From: Fremontodendron californicum
Taxonomy: Eukaryota; Streptophyta; Magnoliopsida; Malvales; Malvaceae
Reading direction: 5' to 3'
DNA: 64,000 bases
Assembly (NCBI GenBank): GCA_030761205.1
Contig: JAULJL010000002.1
Coordinates: 41,070,814-41,134,813 of the forward strand
The position numbers and the translations under genes were made by a program. Shown piece by piece: positions 12,976 through 25,952 of the stretch; positions within the stretch are counted from its first letter, which is position 1, and the number at the start of each line of letters is the position of its first letter. Below the pieces are notes generated by a model. The model had not been told where the DNA came from. It worked only from the letters and a program-made list of their open reading frames with translations, and searched no databases.

Positions 12976-14525
12976 AAGGTTTTAGAGTCATGGTCCTGGC
13001 ACGAGAGCTGTTTCCGTGTTTTAAGCCTTGATGATAGCAAGTCGGCAACAATTAATCAATCATTCAAACCAACGGGTGGGCAAGTGGTCCAGTCTTTTTC
13101 AAGTCGTGAATAGGAGGAGTTTTAGGGTAAATTCTTGAGTTTAAAATAAATTTTATTATATATAAAAATAATAAAATTATATATAAATATGATAAATTAA
13201 ATTAAATTATTATATTTATATTTAATTTTTTTTACATATAAACATTACAAATTACATATAAACATGACAATTACATATAAACATGACATATTTATCATAT
13301 TTATATGTAATTTTTTAAATAATGTATTTTTTTTTACATATGTAATTTTATTTTTATATATAAACATAATAAAAATTACATATAAATATAATAAATTATA
13401 TATACAATGAAACTTACGAAAAACTCAACATAAAGAGCTTTCCTAATAATTTTTCGGTAAATATCCATCCCAAGTGCTTGTTTGTAAGCTGTAGCCATGT
13501 AGGGTTGGTGGTGCTAATTCAAGTCACAAAATCAATAACACTTTTAAATTGCATATCCTGAAAATTATTTTGATGGAACTAAATTCTTTTAAAGCAATAT
13601 TTTTTTAATATTTTTTTTGTTCAATTGAGAAAAGAACATGTTTTAGATACCTTAACCTTCTGTTTAAGCAAATCATATGGACAAGAGTGAAGTTAAATGG
13701 TCAAATCAACCAGGGAGTTATATATTGGCATAATGATAAAAGCAACCCTTAAATTTTGCAAAAATTATCATTTAAATCTTTTCTCTTTTATTTGAGTCAA
13801 TTGAGTCATCTTTCTATTATTTGGATTAAATCACCATGTAAGCATACACGTGAACAAAAACAAATGATGTGGTAATTTTTTATTAAATTAAATAAAATTT
13901 CAAAATCAATTAAAATCAATTATTATGATAAAAATAACAAAAATTAAAACCAAAACCTTTTTTAACATCTTGGCAGCACACAAACTTCAAAATTAGCTTT
14001 GAAAGAGGAAAAAAGGAAACCAATCAACAAATATAAACAACCCAACATTAAGGGACATACAAAATAAAATTCTTAAGTAATAAAATCAATCAAATAAATT
14101 AATTAGGATTAAAAGTAAAAAGATATGAAAACAACTAAAAATCCAACAATCCAAACTACTTTATAAAATTACAAAATTCAGAAACCCATATTCATTCTTT
14201 GAGATTTTATCATTTCTTTTTTTTTTACCCAAATTGATTTCTAAATTTTAAAACTCATAATTAAATACTTTTTTTTTTACTGTAAACCAAACATCAAAAA
14301 CATTCAAATAACAAATAAAATAAGATGAGTGTTCAACTCACTCAAATAAAAGAATGAAAGCTTAAATAACATTTTTTTTAGCATAGATTGATGGTTTTTA
14401 TCGTTATTCCTTATATATTCTGCCTTTCAAGAAAAATTTCCTTTCAAAGTGTTGGAATCCTTAATAAACAAGCCCGAGACAGTCCAGGACTAGATCACAT
14501 TGTAAATATTATGGACTTTACATCA
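12976..14525. other. Intergenic low-complexity AT-rich region
   Basis: 13140-13420 is almost pure A/T, with a short tandem motif (ATTACATATAAACATGACA, about three copies at 13234-13290). The rest is AT-rich with no gene signal. Confidence 0.5.
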
Positions 14526-14529
14526 ATTT

Positions 14530-14710
14530 ATGTTACTCGGACTCGGATATAAGTATCTGATACGGGTATATTCATTTTTTTTTTAAAGATTTACATATAT
14601 TTGGAGGGTCTTTAGAAAATCATATCCTCATACCCATATCCGGATATGCGTCGGACACAAATATCGAACACAAATATTTCACAAACAATGAAGAGTCGGA
14701 ACAACATAGC
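14530..14710 (+). repeat. Dispersed GC-richer repeat, copy B
   Basis: Opposite-orientation copy of the repeat at 6256-6426. It starts with TGTTACTCGGACTCGG, passes through TTTGGAGGGT and CATACCCATATCCGG, and ends near GAGTCGGAACAACATAG. It lies immediately downstream of the 3' end of the minus-strand membrane-protein gene. Confidence 0.6.
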
Positions 14711-14760
14711 AATCAATATCTTTTATCACAAGAATTTTTTTTAGTTTACTTAATGCTTAA

Positions 14761-15231
14761 CTAATTTGACCTCCAGAGAGGTCCAAACCATTTCCAGTGA
14801 AATGAAGATTGATAAGAAATCAGCAGAAATAGAACCCCAACCAATATAGCAATGCCCCAAGGTGAGCCACCGGATCGGTGAACAGTCTCACGCTCCCGAT
14901 GCTGCTGCCAAAAAGCAAACCTTCCACTTGATGAAAATGAGACCATGAAAAAAATTAACAGAATTGGCAAAAGAAAAATGAGTAGCTGGAAATTTATTGC
15001 TGTATGATGAAACTGGGCCTTGCAGTCAGTATATTGAGAGAGCCAGTGTAGGACAATGACAATGACAATGCCAAAAATGGTAATCAATGGGAAGGGGTGG
15101 TGCGGAAACTTAGGACAGGGTCTGGCCTGTCCACCCTTGTTTCCACTGGGGACCCCTTCTCCTGGGATAGACCCACTCAATTCCTGTGTTTTACTCTCTG
15201 CAGCTAGAGGACTCGACTCGAACACTTTCAT
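14761..15231 (-). CDS. Small three-helix membrane protein, uncharacterised (paralog of 10358-10744)
   Basis: Intronless 156-residue protein with ATG at 15229-15231 and stop at 14761-14763. A hydrophilic N-terminal region (~45 residues, rich in S, G, P and K) precedes hydrophobic segments at about residues 47-64, 82-100 and 124-141. A charged loop containing WQQHRERETVHR lies before the last helix. That helix has SPWGIAILVGVLFLLISYQS, matching the final helix of the 128-residue protein at 10358. No signal peptide is evident. I know of no function for the family. The gene sits head-to-tail upstream of nothing obvious and lies downstream of plastid TPI on the same strand. Confidence 0.75.
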   Translation of the reverse strand: MKVFESSPLAAESKTQELSGSIPGEGVPSGNKGGQARPCPKFPHHPFPLITIFGIVIVIVLHWLSQYTDCKAQFHHTAINFQLLIFLLPILLIFFMVSFSSSGRFAFWQQHRERETVHRSGGSPWGIAILVGVLFLLISYQSSFHWKWFGPLWRSN

Positions 15232-16156
15232 AGGTTATAAGCTTGGTTTTGCAGCTTGCTTTGATAACTGATATCGTCCACAAGATTGGCATAAATTCAT
15301 TTGAGTGTAAACGCTGTCTGGAGAATTTTTTTCATTACATTAAGGGACACTCAACTCAAGTGTCTGGTATCAAGTATAATCACGTACATGGGAGTTGAAA
15401 ACATTGTTTAATGATGTTTGAAGAGACATCAAAAGCAGTGGACTGCCTTGGGAAGCAGTAAACAGGAACTGTTATTTTGTATAGAACCAAAATATAAAGT
15501 CCCCAGTTTTACTCTACCATAGTTTGTCGGAAGGACAACCCCCCAGAGATTAACGCTCCATAACGAAAATTTGAAAGAAGCTATCCTTTCTAGCTTCTCC
15601 CGGTTCACCATTGTAAGAAAATGGTACGTGGTCTTTGCTATTGGTAGAGGTTCTTCATTAATCAATGGTCTACAAAGTCACAAAACTAAAAGGTTGACAG
15701 AATGGAAACTGGTCGAACGAGTCAGAATTTCCCTGTAATTTCTGAGTATTTGCATCCTTCTTGAGACTCGAATACGATATCATATGTTCTAGATACAAAA
15801 GTGGTATCTTCCTTGGTTCCATCCAGAATTTCAAACAACCACACGAGTAAATGAAGTTTAGATTAGCAAATGGGAATCAAGTAGTAAGCATTTGGAGTGC
15901 CAAACCATCAACCCTAAGCACTCTCTCAATGTCAGTGAATTATGTATAGTGCCCATAGCATTTTAAAGAAATTTAACTTTATAGCACATGAGAAAGAGAA
16001 AGAAACAACGGAATTTTCCTATCATTTTGGGGGAAAAAAGAACTCAATAAGTAATCAAAACTCCATTGGATAACACTAACTCATAGGTCACATGAAGCTT
16101 CAACCTGAAACAGCTTCTCTTTGTCCTTTATTTGTCCTTTAATCCGCTTTATATAT
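15232..16156. other. Intergenic between the small membrane-protein gene and TPI
   Basis: Holds the promoter of the minus-strand membrane-protein gene and the 3' UTR of TPI. The open frame at 15429-15665 (-) has no recognisable domain and is not supported as a gene. Confidence 0.45.
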
Positions 16157-19100
16157 TTAAGCAGCAACTTTTTTGGATGTTACGGAATTGACGATTGTAG
16201 CAAACTCAGGCCCCTGCGCCACCAAGATTAGAATGTAATCATCAGCACTCCCCAACTGATCGATATTTAGTATCCTAAGCTCCCTTCTAAGCCGACATAG
16301 TTACATTTTATCAATAACATTATGAAAAAGAAAGAATAGTGGGAATATACCTTCAAAGAAGCACCACCAACAAGAAACCCATCAATATCTTCTTGCTTTG
16401 CAAGCTCAGCACAGTTGCTTCCGTTCACGGACCCTGCAAAAGAGATGTAGAAAGTCATTAGCTTGCAGTGAGTGACAGTTTTGATCTAGAAAAATATGAC
16501 ATTCTCACAAGCTTGATGTAATTGGCAACACTAAAAGGTCAAAGCTCTCTTCAGCTTTAATCTCTAATGGCACTATCTTCTTATAAATCAGCCTCAGTTA
16601 GCCACAAAACAACTTATCAAACTTGGCATAATAATACATAGTCCCCTTCCTCAGATTCATAGCAAGGGAAATGACTCTCTAAAACTAAATTTAGGCAAGT
16701 ACATTCCGATTTCCGCCACTTACACAAATATAATCATGCAAAGAAGATCACATAAACTACGATATCTCGCCAGCATACGATAACAAGGATCCTAAGTAAA
16801 ATATACAATCATATAAGCTCTCACTTCGTATCATAATTTACAAATATACTATACATTTAAGTAACACAAATAACCACTTGCATGGGAATGGCATGATAAT
16901 TTAAAGAAAACATAGTGACAACATCCAAGAATGATATAGTATGCAAGCTACCTCCATATATGATACGTGTTTTAGATGCCACTTCCTCAGAAACATTCTT
17001 TTTAAGCCAATCGCGGACAGCTACATGTACTTCCTGAGCTTGCTGGGGTGTAGCCACCTTACCAGTCCCAATGGCCCATACAGGCTCATAAGCAATAACT
17101 ATATTGTCCCAACTGGGTACAACATCTGCAAATGATGATGGAATCATTGGAGTTAGGTCACAGCCCTTTCCTCTTTAGTCTTCACAAGATAACCTAAAAT
17201 GATAATACATGTGGAAAGAAAGTGACAGAAATAAAGGGGAAAAAAAAGTCAAGAAAGTTTACCAGCAAAAGCCTTCAGTTGCTGGAAACATACATCAAAA
17301 GTTTTGCCTGCTTCTCTTTCTCCTAATAATTCACCAATACAAGCTATTACTCCAAGACCCTCATTCAGAGCATAAGCAGCCTTCTTTCCTATAAACTGAA
17401 GACAACAAATCTTCAGTCAGTTCTAAATCTTTTCATATTTTGGTCAAAGTACCTAGGAAGTCCCTGTACTATACCATCTAGTGCAAATTAGTCCCTCTAC
17501 TATAAAACTGAGTAATTTAGTCTCTATACTTTTAAAATTGAAGCAAAAAGGTAAAATCACTGACAAGTGTAACAGAAACTTTTAAAAAAGCTGACTTGAC
17601 ATTTAACCTTGTGTTTATTTGATGACGTAGATGTCAAATGCTGACGTGACACCAATAAAATATATTATTTTAAGCTGACGTAGACAAAATAACAAACTAA
17701 GTTGGCAAAAAATGCCACATCAAATTATTTTTTGCCAACTTAGTTTGTTATTTGTCCACGTCAGCTTAAAATAATATATTTTATTGGTGCCACATCATCA
17801 AATAAACACAAGGTTAAATGCCACGTCATTCTTTTAACAGTTTTTGTTACACTAGTTAGTGATTTTACCTTTTTGCTTCAATTTTAAAAGTACAGAGACT
17901 AAATTACTCAGTTTTATAGTAAAGGGACTAATTTGCATTAGATGATATAGTACAGGGACTTCCCAAATACTTTGACCTCATATTTTGCATTAATTAGCGC
18001 AAACAGCTATGCCCTTTGACACCTTTGAGGAACATAAGTGCCTAAACTTTTACCTGATCATCTTCACCAATAACATGTCTGCGTTCAGAATGCCCCAGAA
18101 TAACCCACTTGCAGCCAATATCTTTCAGTTGTTCCACACTATGGAAAGAAACAGATGAATCATATTAAAGACACATATAGAGTAGCAGTAAATCAAACCA
18201 GTTGACATATGTAGACAAAATGTTCACAACTACAAAAAGACGAAGGTGACCAAATAGCTTCCACTATGTTTGAGAAATAGATCGAATAAAATAACAGATG
18301 CCAAACTTAGAACCTATTCAAAATTATCACACCTTAAAAGAAGCAATGGATTGAGAAAGAGATATAACACGGAACAGCTACTTCTGTTTTGGTTTTCCCA
18401 AGAAATCAACAGAAGTAGTTGCACTAAGGGAGATAAATATATACTTAATTATGATCTTAACTGAATAAGTTAAAACCTGTCCACCAGCAAGAACAAATAT
18501 TCCACTAGCATCAAGGCACCAAATTAAAGCACATTGAGACAGCATTAGAAGTAATTGAACTCCTGTATAATTTTAAACAGATTTTTAATGGTAGACTAAA
18601 ATTGAACTGCCCTTGACACAAGCAAGAAATACACAGTGAAAAGGAGACAATTGTTAGCAATATAGCCAAAAGACAAGAAGTCTTCTGTCCATCGCACTTC
18701 CACATATAACTTCAACAATGATGTAGTTTTATATTCCCAAGGAGGGCTAAAAGCCAATATTACTATGTTAAAGGCTACAAAACTATGAAGAATTAACGTG
18801 TTCTGCTCATCAAGCAAAAGCTAGCTAACCTGATTTCTCCCGTGAAAGCCCCACCTTTTCCAATCCAAGAGTTCTGAGCAGATACCTCAATTCGATCAGT
18901 TAATGAAGCCTTCACCTGATCGAGATAAACAAAGGGAGGTGCCACAACAACATCTGTACAACAAGCATGAATATCAGCAATCTTCATAACATTTAACATG
19001 ATATCAGTGAACCTAATGAATATAAAACTACATGGCATCTAAAATTTACTAAGCAAGTCTAGTTAAAAGAATTAAGAAACATTATACAAATTGCTTCAAA

Positions 19101-20632
19101 GAAAGCACAAGAAGTAGCATTTGCCTAGGAGGGCATATGAAAAATGATAGTATTGACAGCTGCATCACAAAAAAGTTTGAAAATCTTTTAGCCATTAGCA
19201 GATATAAACCCCAAGCCTAGTTCCATAATAGATTTAACATCTAACACATATTGCAAAATAAAGGCTGTTAATTACCAACATCAGTCTCCAACTTTGCGCT
19301 GTTCAAGTCAGAAACAAGCTTCGTGATGGAGTCTTTTGTTCCATTCTAAAAGAACAAAATTAACATCATCAATAAAGGAAACTAAAGTAAGCAAGAATAA
19401 GATAGACATGCAAGTTTTGTCCCACATGAGCAGAGCTAAGTATAACAACAATTACTGTGGGAAATCATATTGACAGGAAAAACGCAAAAATATATTAATA
19501 AAATGAGTTAGCAGTGCATCACGACCTTGAAGAACCTGAATCTACAAAGAGACAGGTATAAACCATTCGAAAAGGTACAAAATTAACAATAACAAGAGAG
19601 CTTTTTGATATATAGTAATTAAAATGACAATAAAAGAAAATGAGGAGAGGGAGGGAAGGAAGGAAAAGAATCAGAACCACCATGAAAACACAACACTTAG
19701 TTGAAAATTGCAAGAGTCTACTCAGCACTAATGTCATAACAAACTTAAGCAACAAGTATTAAACAAGCTTAGCACGAAGATTCCACATCAGATAAGCATG
19801 AAAACTTTAAAGGAAGACCTAAAAGGAAAAAAAACACTTTAGAAGAATTGGTCGGATAACATGTAGGTGGAGATGCTAACATATAACAGAGTCAATGAAC
19901 GCATGATATTTGACACAAACCACAGACAGTAAAGAAAACCAAGGATGGACATAGAGAATAAAGACAGCATAATATCTGAGACAAAGGGTACTTACACATT
20001 TCCAGTTACCCCCAACAAAGAACTGTAAGTACAAGAAAAAAGAAAAAGATTAGTTAATAAACGACCCAATAGAGGGAAAAAGAACAACTATTAAGTCTAC
20101 TATCATAGAAGTTACCAAACATCATTTAGAAAATTCTGTTGCTTAATGCTTACACTTTCACAAAGAAAGAAACATATCCTCAACAAAGTTTATTAATTCA
20201 TTTGCAACAACAACAAAAAAGTTGCACATTCTATTAAGCACCTAATGACAAATTAAGCAGTTTAGCCCACTTTTTCTAGTTTCAAAATCTGTACCGTTAT
20301 TTTTCTTTTAATTGCTAAGCTATAAGTGACAAAGAACCAAAAAAAAAAAAAAACAGTACATTTCCTCAGAACGGCTAAAAAATATACAAGGGAAACGGTA
20401 GGTTATTTCTAGTGTCAAAAAATACATTAATGATAGATCTAAAAGAAATACTCAAGGGTACCTTTCCAGAGCCGGCCATGGCAATAACAGCTTTGCAAGC
20501 TTTGCAAGAAGATGAGAGACGGAGTTGAGAGTTGATGTGTTGAACGAAAGATTGAGATTGTGCATTGTCGAGTTTGGGACATGATCGGCGAAGTCCACTG
20601 AACTGTGGGCAATATGTTGATACCATTGCCAT
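16157..20632 (-). CDS. TPI: Triosephosphate isomerase, plastid type
   Basis: Interconverts dihydroxyacetone phosphate and glyceraldehyde 3-phosphate in the plastid (Calvin cycle and plastid glycolysis). Exons on the minus strand: 20632-20462, 20022-19996, 19345-19276, 18953-18830, 18138-18054, 17395-17263, 17125-16952, 16433-16351 and 16213-16157. All phases agree, giving 307 residues. Residues 1 to about 50 are a Ser-rich transit-peptide-like extension ending before MAGSGKFFVGGNWKCNGT. All catalytic elements are present: the lysine in GGNWKCNG, the histidine in ILGHSERR, the glutamate in AYEPVWAIGTGK (loop 6), and the phosphate loops YGGSVNG and GFLVGGASL. Length fits the plastid isoform (about 315 in Arabidopsis). 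The intron at 17396-18053 carries a 536 bp foldback transposon with an intact 9 bp target duplication, apparently without harming the splice sites. Confidence 0.95.
17442..17977. mobile_element. Foldback MULE-like MITE, copy 1 (in a TPI intron)
   Basis: 536 bp element whose two halves are near-complete inverted repeats of about 250 bp. It begins GGTCAAAGTACCTAGGAAG and ends CTTCCCAAATACTTTGACC. It is flanked by a perfect 9 bp direct repeat TCATATTTT (17433-17441 and 17978-17986). Long inverted repeats with a 9 bp target duplication are typical of Mutator-like elements. No coding capacity. A second copy is at 43975-44504. Confidence 0.85.
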
Positions 20633-23342
20633 ATCTAACTGAGGCTGTTTCTTGAGCTTGGTGTTGCTGAGTTTTAAGGGTATGTGGGTGTTGCTGGGTA
20701 GGTGAGGACCGTGAGATGAGGAGCTTTTGAAGTTGTGGTGTTCACTTGGGAGTTGGGATTTATGATTCTGTTTTTTTGTTTAATCGCAGGGTTGTCAAGG
20801 ACCGAGATAGTGCGCTCACGCGGATTTCCATAGCGTCGAACGCACGCTCCATCGAGGTTGTTGGTGGATGGTTCTGAATGATGAAAATTTGTTGTCGGTT
20901 CTAAGTTTGTAATCCTTCATTCCTTCCATTAAAAGAAAAAAATAATTATTGTATTTTTTTTATAAAAAAAAAAAAAAAAGATTTGAAGCTTATGTTTGAA
21001 TTTTGGAGATAAAAGTTCTATTTTTATTACACAATTTCACATAGAATATAGTAAAATTATTATTGAAACATGTGATGGTTATGATCATCTAATATTTATA
21101 ATCCACCATACTGAAAAAATTACATAAAAAATCCTATTTTCTTTTGATGATTAATGTTATAAATTTACAGCTCTTTCTTATTCTTAAGTTTTTGGTAGGT
21201 TAATAATTTATACTATTTTTAAATTTTTTTACTGAATTAATATCACATAAATTGAATGATATCAACTTAATTGGTGTAATTAATGAAAAATCAAAAATAA
21301 AATGATAATAAAAATATACAAATATAAATATTATATTTTAAATTATTTAATTTCACATATATTTAAAAATATCCAATTTACTTTTTTTTAAATATTTTTT
21401 ATCCACGTTTGTATATATATGTATATATGAGTGTGTAAAAATTTAATTAAATATATATGGGAATAATAATTTTTTTAGTCTTTACGGGGATATCATATCA
21501 TTGATGGTATAAAAGAGATACGTGTTGTCACGCGAATGTGGAGCACTGGGGTTAGCATTGATCTGACCTAAAAAAATCGACAACTTTCATGGTTCGTAGT
21601 TGTCTCCGCCCTTCAACGAGAAGACATCTTAGCAAGGCTAAAGTAAACTACAAGCTCCGAGGAGACGATGCCGTTTTAACTTTCTCTAAATTTTCATAGC
21701 CCTCCTCTCCTCTCCTCGTACTGGTAGGATAATAATATCATTGGCAATTGAGAATCCTTATCTCCTGTTGCCACGTGGTTTAACGCAAGTGAAGAAGAAT
21801 GTGGATAAAGTGATATGAATCTTGGTGAATTTGTGGTGACGAGTTTTTGAACAGATTAATCTATGGTCATCTGACAAAGTCCTTAAAAAGTGTGAAAACT
21901 GCATGTACAAGAGTATAAAATCCAGGGAAACGGTTGAGACACTGAGATCACGGTAACCTCCTGTTTTGTCTTAACTTTAACCACTTCAGCCTTTTGTGAT
22001 TGCCCGTGTTTGTATTTTTATACAACAATAAAGCCAGTGCTCGCAATTGGTTTGAAGCATTAGCAAAATAATGTATCAAAGCAACCTTGTTGGTCCTTGG
22101 TCTCATTCAATAAAAGATAATTTGGTTGAGTATGGTCCCACCAACCCAACCCATAACCTGCCACCATTAAAGTGAATGAAGGAATGAGATGAAGATTGAA
22201 GACCATTGCCATTCTTTAAGAACACATTTCTGGGTTCTTACGGATCCTATTTGCCCAGGTTCAATATCGCGTTTTAAAAACGCGAACGGAGGAGGTCATC
22301 GATCAAACTCAAACTCATAATGCAGCAAACTTAGTAAAGGACTTGGCTTAAGAGTGTAACTCGCAATTCAAATGAAGAGATTTCTTTCCTAATTTCCTAT
22401 TAGGGTGGGGCTATAAACCACCAAGGCACCAAGCAAAGCAGAAAGGGAGACATGTGTAGGATTAAGTACTCTCATGGGATAACAGTGTTTGTAGTCTTCA
22501 GCATTCAATAGAAACAAGACCACTAGACAAGTACTTTCCCAACAATTCTCAGTCCTCCATCTTTTCACTTAACAAACAAAATCCACATAATAAGCAACAA
22601 GTTACTGCAAACCTTAACCAACTGCCACTGACATATACACTCAAAGACATGTAAACATTTACAACTCGATATTCTCCGTACGCAACCCGAAACTAGGATA
22701 TTGATCTATTTAACCATGTAGGATATTGCTCTATCCACAGCTAGCATAAAATCTCCAACATAGCTAGATCATACTTTGTAGCAAAAACAACAAATAAATT
22801 GAAATGGACATACTATAGATCTATCATCTATGACCTACACTGCTACACACCAGAAATCTAGGTGTTTCATCAACAACCATATGATATTTTCCTACTAGGG
22901 TGTCAGACTTGAGAGAAAATTTATTTCTTTCCTTTTTGACATACTTGAGACACAATTAGAATGTATAAAGTATAAACTTCACATAAATAAATTACATAAA
23001 TATAAGCTCTATCAATCTTTTCTTCTTTACAACCATCATCTCCTACATTACTCATTAGTTCCACCGAAACATCTTCTCACCCAGAAAAAAAATGCACAGA
23101 AGATCATCATCACCATCCATTCCATCTCAAGGAAGAGAGATGCAGGACAACCCAGCCTAGAACTACTTCTAACAGCAATTCCCTTTGGCACCTTCGTGAT
23201 ATCAGAGAAGTGATTCAGTTTGCAGGCAAATAATTAGATTCTAAAGTTGAGGAAAAACGAGGAACTACTAGGGCATAGAATAAAAAGAAAAGATGATGCG
23301 CATGAGTTGCAAATATCCTCGTTCAGGCATTTGTCAATCGTT
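20633..23342. other. Intergenic: TPI promoter to 3' flank of the bHLH gene
   Basis: The first few hundred bases upstream of 20632 should contain the TPI promoter and 5' UTR. 20935-21480 is AT-rich with an A-run at 20962. Beyond that I see no coding frame, RNA gene or structured repeat. The bHLH 3' UTR probably occupies the right-hand end. Confidence 0.45.
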
Positions 23343-25952
23343 TCACCCATCTAGGTCATCAGCCTTTCTGCCACCAACTATGCTATTGGACGAACTATCT
23401 CGTGTACTATAAGATGAAGAACACCTACTTGAATAACTCCCTTCTGTATTACTGTTTTCCTTCCTTAAAGATTTCTTCAGTTTTTTTTGCTCTGATGATA
23501 AATCCTGCAGATATACACCATTAAGTCAGCCATGTAGTCTAATAATTATGTTACAATCATAAAGAAATATATATCCACTAGGACCGCTAAAAAGTACAAA
23601 ACAAACTAAAATACTCCAAACAAACCTGATCTGCTGTAGAACCAGGTGTTTTTAACTCAAGGTCAGTAGCGACATCATTTGAATCCACAGTTTTTTCAAT
23701 CTTGCTCTCCCCTGAGGACTTGTTTTTCAAATCTTGTTTGCCTGAAGAATGGAACTGGCTGCCTGGTTGTGCAGGTGGAGTGACATGCTGTGTTGGCTGC
23801 AGTTCAACCATGGTATTAGGAGTCATATATGGGACAAAAGTGGAGCAGGGGTTGTGAATGACCCCAGGATTTTGATTCCCATAGAAAGGGAATGGCTGCA
23901 TGGATGGATGCATAGGAATAGCTCCTGGAGGAGGCATTGCCATTGGTATTGGAAAAGGATAAGGAGGGGCCATGACAACCGAGTGATCTACAGTGGCCCA
24001 TGGGAACATAGTGCCAACTCTCTGCTGATACTGAATATTAAGAGTATCGATATCAGATTTAAGAGATGTCTTCTCTTCTTTGAGATCATTCTTCTCCTGG
24101 GTCAACTGCTTCAAAAGAAAGAAACAACCACGTAAGATCCCTATCAACGGAGTTTTGCAAATCTAAGCACCATTCCTAAAGTCAAATAGATCAAAGATCA
24201 CCTCACGAGATTCTTCAGTCAGCGTAGCATACTCTGCTTTCAGCTTGGTGACCTGAGATGTAAGGTCCTTCAGCAATTGAACCGTATCGGTAAGGATGGT
24301 TGCTTTGTCATTTTTGGGCCTATCAGGATCTGGATTGTGCAAACAAATAAGCATGACCCTTCAAAATTTTGAAGGGAAAATAAAAAGAACAGCAACGACT
24401 ACACGACTGTAATAAATCCTAATATAATTAAATTCTTGTTTTATACGAACATGAACCATGGGTGCACTACTTGGCATGCATGTTCCTATCCAAAGCAGTA
24501 GTAGATGGAGCAAGAAAAAACTCCTTCAACTCAGGCATGTGGCTTCTCAGGTTGTCAAGCAGAGAAATGGGTGCACTACTTGGCCTTTCCCTGATAACAA
24601 GTACTCAGTGGCTGCGGTTTGGAGCGAGCTCAGGCATAGAAAGGAGAAAGTTAACTGGCACAAGTTGATTTGGTTTAAATTCCACATCCCTCGACACTTG
24701 TGATTCATGGATGGCAGCCCTCAACAGACAACCAACCAAGGATATACTAATATCCTGGGGGATGACAGTAGAGGAGGAATGTATCCTATGCAAGCAGGAC
24801 AAGGAATCAAGGGATCATCTCTTTTTCAGCTGCAATTACTCAAAGCTGATCTGGCAAAAAGTGCTGGAGCTGTGCAAGATAAGGAGAAGAGTAGCAGACT
24901 GGGAGGGTGAGCTAAGGTGGGCCAAAAACAAGCTCAGAAGCAGAGCCTTGATTACAGTCATACTTGAAATTGCCTGGAATGCATTGGTTTACTTTTGTAT
25001 GGAAAGAAAGAAACAACAGACTTCACTCTCACATAGAACACAATCAAGATATGACACTGGAGCAGATCAGGGAAGTAGTGTCCTTGAGATTGCATGACCT
25101 TCACAAGGTCAAAATTGATTCTGTCAACTTAGAATTGTGTAATTCTTGGGGGCTTAACTCAGCTATTTTTGCTTAGCTGATAGTATGGAAACATATTGTA
25201 ATTTGTAGCGGCTTGCTGCTCCTTGGACAATAGAAATTTTAACTACTTATCCACAAAAAAAAAAAAAACAGGAACTATGTCCTTCTCCAATAATACTAGA
25301 AAAAAAAAAATTTATTGTGCCAATAACCTGTAAGCATTTGGCATCACTCTTCCAATCAAATTTCATGTGTATTGGCATTCGGCACAACGAAATATAGCTC
25401 AACACCTCAAACCTAATACTACTAAGCATATGCAAATAGAAACCATAGCTTCGAATCAAACTGTAAAGACCAAAGTATTTTACACATATGCAGGTGCCAA
25501 TTTCTTAAGTTAGTAGGACAAAAAAAATCTTGCGGGATTATAAAATTGAATGTTTTAAAGAAAGTTAAAAATATACCAAGTGCATTCCCCAATTCAAGAA
25601 AATGTTCATTGAGACGGTCTCTTCTTAATTTCTCACGGTCAGCCTTTTGAAGTTTTCGCGCTGTATTACAATCCTTGGGTTGTTCCCCTTCAACCCTTTG
25701 GCTGCAAAACCATGAAATCAATGAAATACAATCAGTTAAATTAACACCCACAACATAAAATCCAATCGTTGAGTGGAAAGTTAAAAATTGAAAAACAAAA
25801 TTGGAGTTAAGAGAAACTAACCTGGATTTGGGTTGGGTGCGGGTCGTGGAGGGAACGCGTGGATCGATGGGGGGTTGACGAAACTCGATGATGGAAGGAT
25901 TTGAAGATGGAATGGATTGAACAAAAGCAGCGTCGTTTTTGAGTTGATCCAT
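23343..25952 (-). CDS. bHLH121: bHLH transcription factor, bHLH121/URI-like
   Basis: Nuclear transcription factor. Exons on the minus strand: 25952-25822, 25701-25577, 24329-24202, 24105-23626 and 23504-23343. Phases agree, giving 341 residues. The basic region is QKADREKLRRDRLNEHFLEL (about residues 60-80), followed by DPDRPKNDKATILTDTVQLL (helix-loop-helix). A heptad leucine region runs through LTQEKNDLKEEKTSLKSDI. Then come a Pro/Met-rich stretch (MAPPYPFPIPMAMPPPGAIP, HPSM), the conserved ELKTPGSTADQ block and a Ser-rich C-terminus. This layout matches Arabidopsis bHLH121 (URI), which acts upstream in iron-deficiency signalling. The iron role is inferred from homology. The large second intron (24330-25576) contains an antisense LINE fragment. 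The start is the only ATG before the conserved frame. Confidence 0.9.
24458..25268 (+). mobile_element. 5'-truncated LINE fragment (zf-RVT end) with poly(A) tail
   Basis: Lies antisense in intron 2 of the bHLH121-like gene. Two frames together show the end of a plant LINE ORF2. One has WHKLIWFKFHIPRH (24458-24703). After a frame break, the other has MAALNRQPTKDILISWGM and the reverse-transcriptase zinc-binding motif CILCKQ...RDHLFFSC (24711-25097). The copy ends with a run of about 15 A at 25254-25268, as expected for a 3' LINE end. It lacks endonuclease and reverse-transcriptase domains and is frameshifted, so it is dead. An 18 bp segment (ATGGGTGCACTACTTGGC) occurs at both 24458 and 24568. 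Confidence 0.8.

Noticed and set aside
24711..25097. Functional gene for a zinc-binding protein
   Set aside because: The CxxC...HLFFxC motif is the reverse-transcriptase zinc-binding end of a LINE, preceded by a frame break and followed by a poly(A) run.
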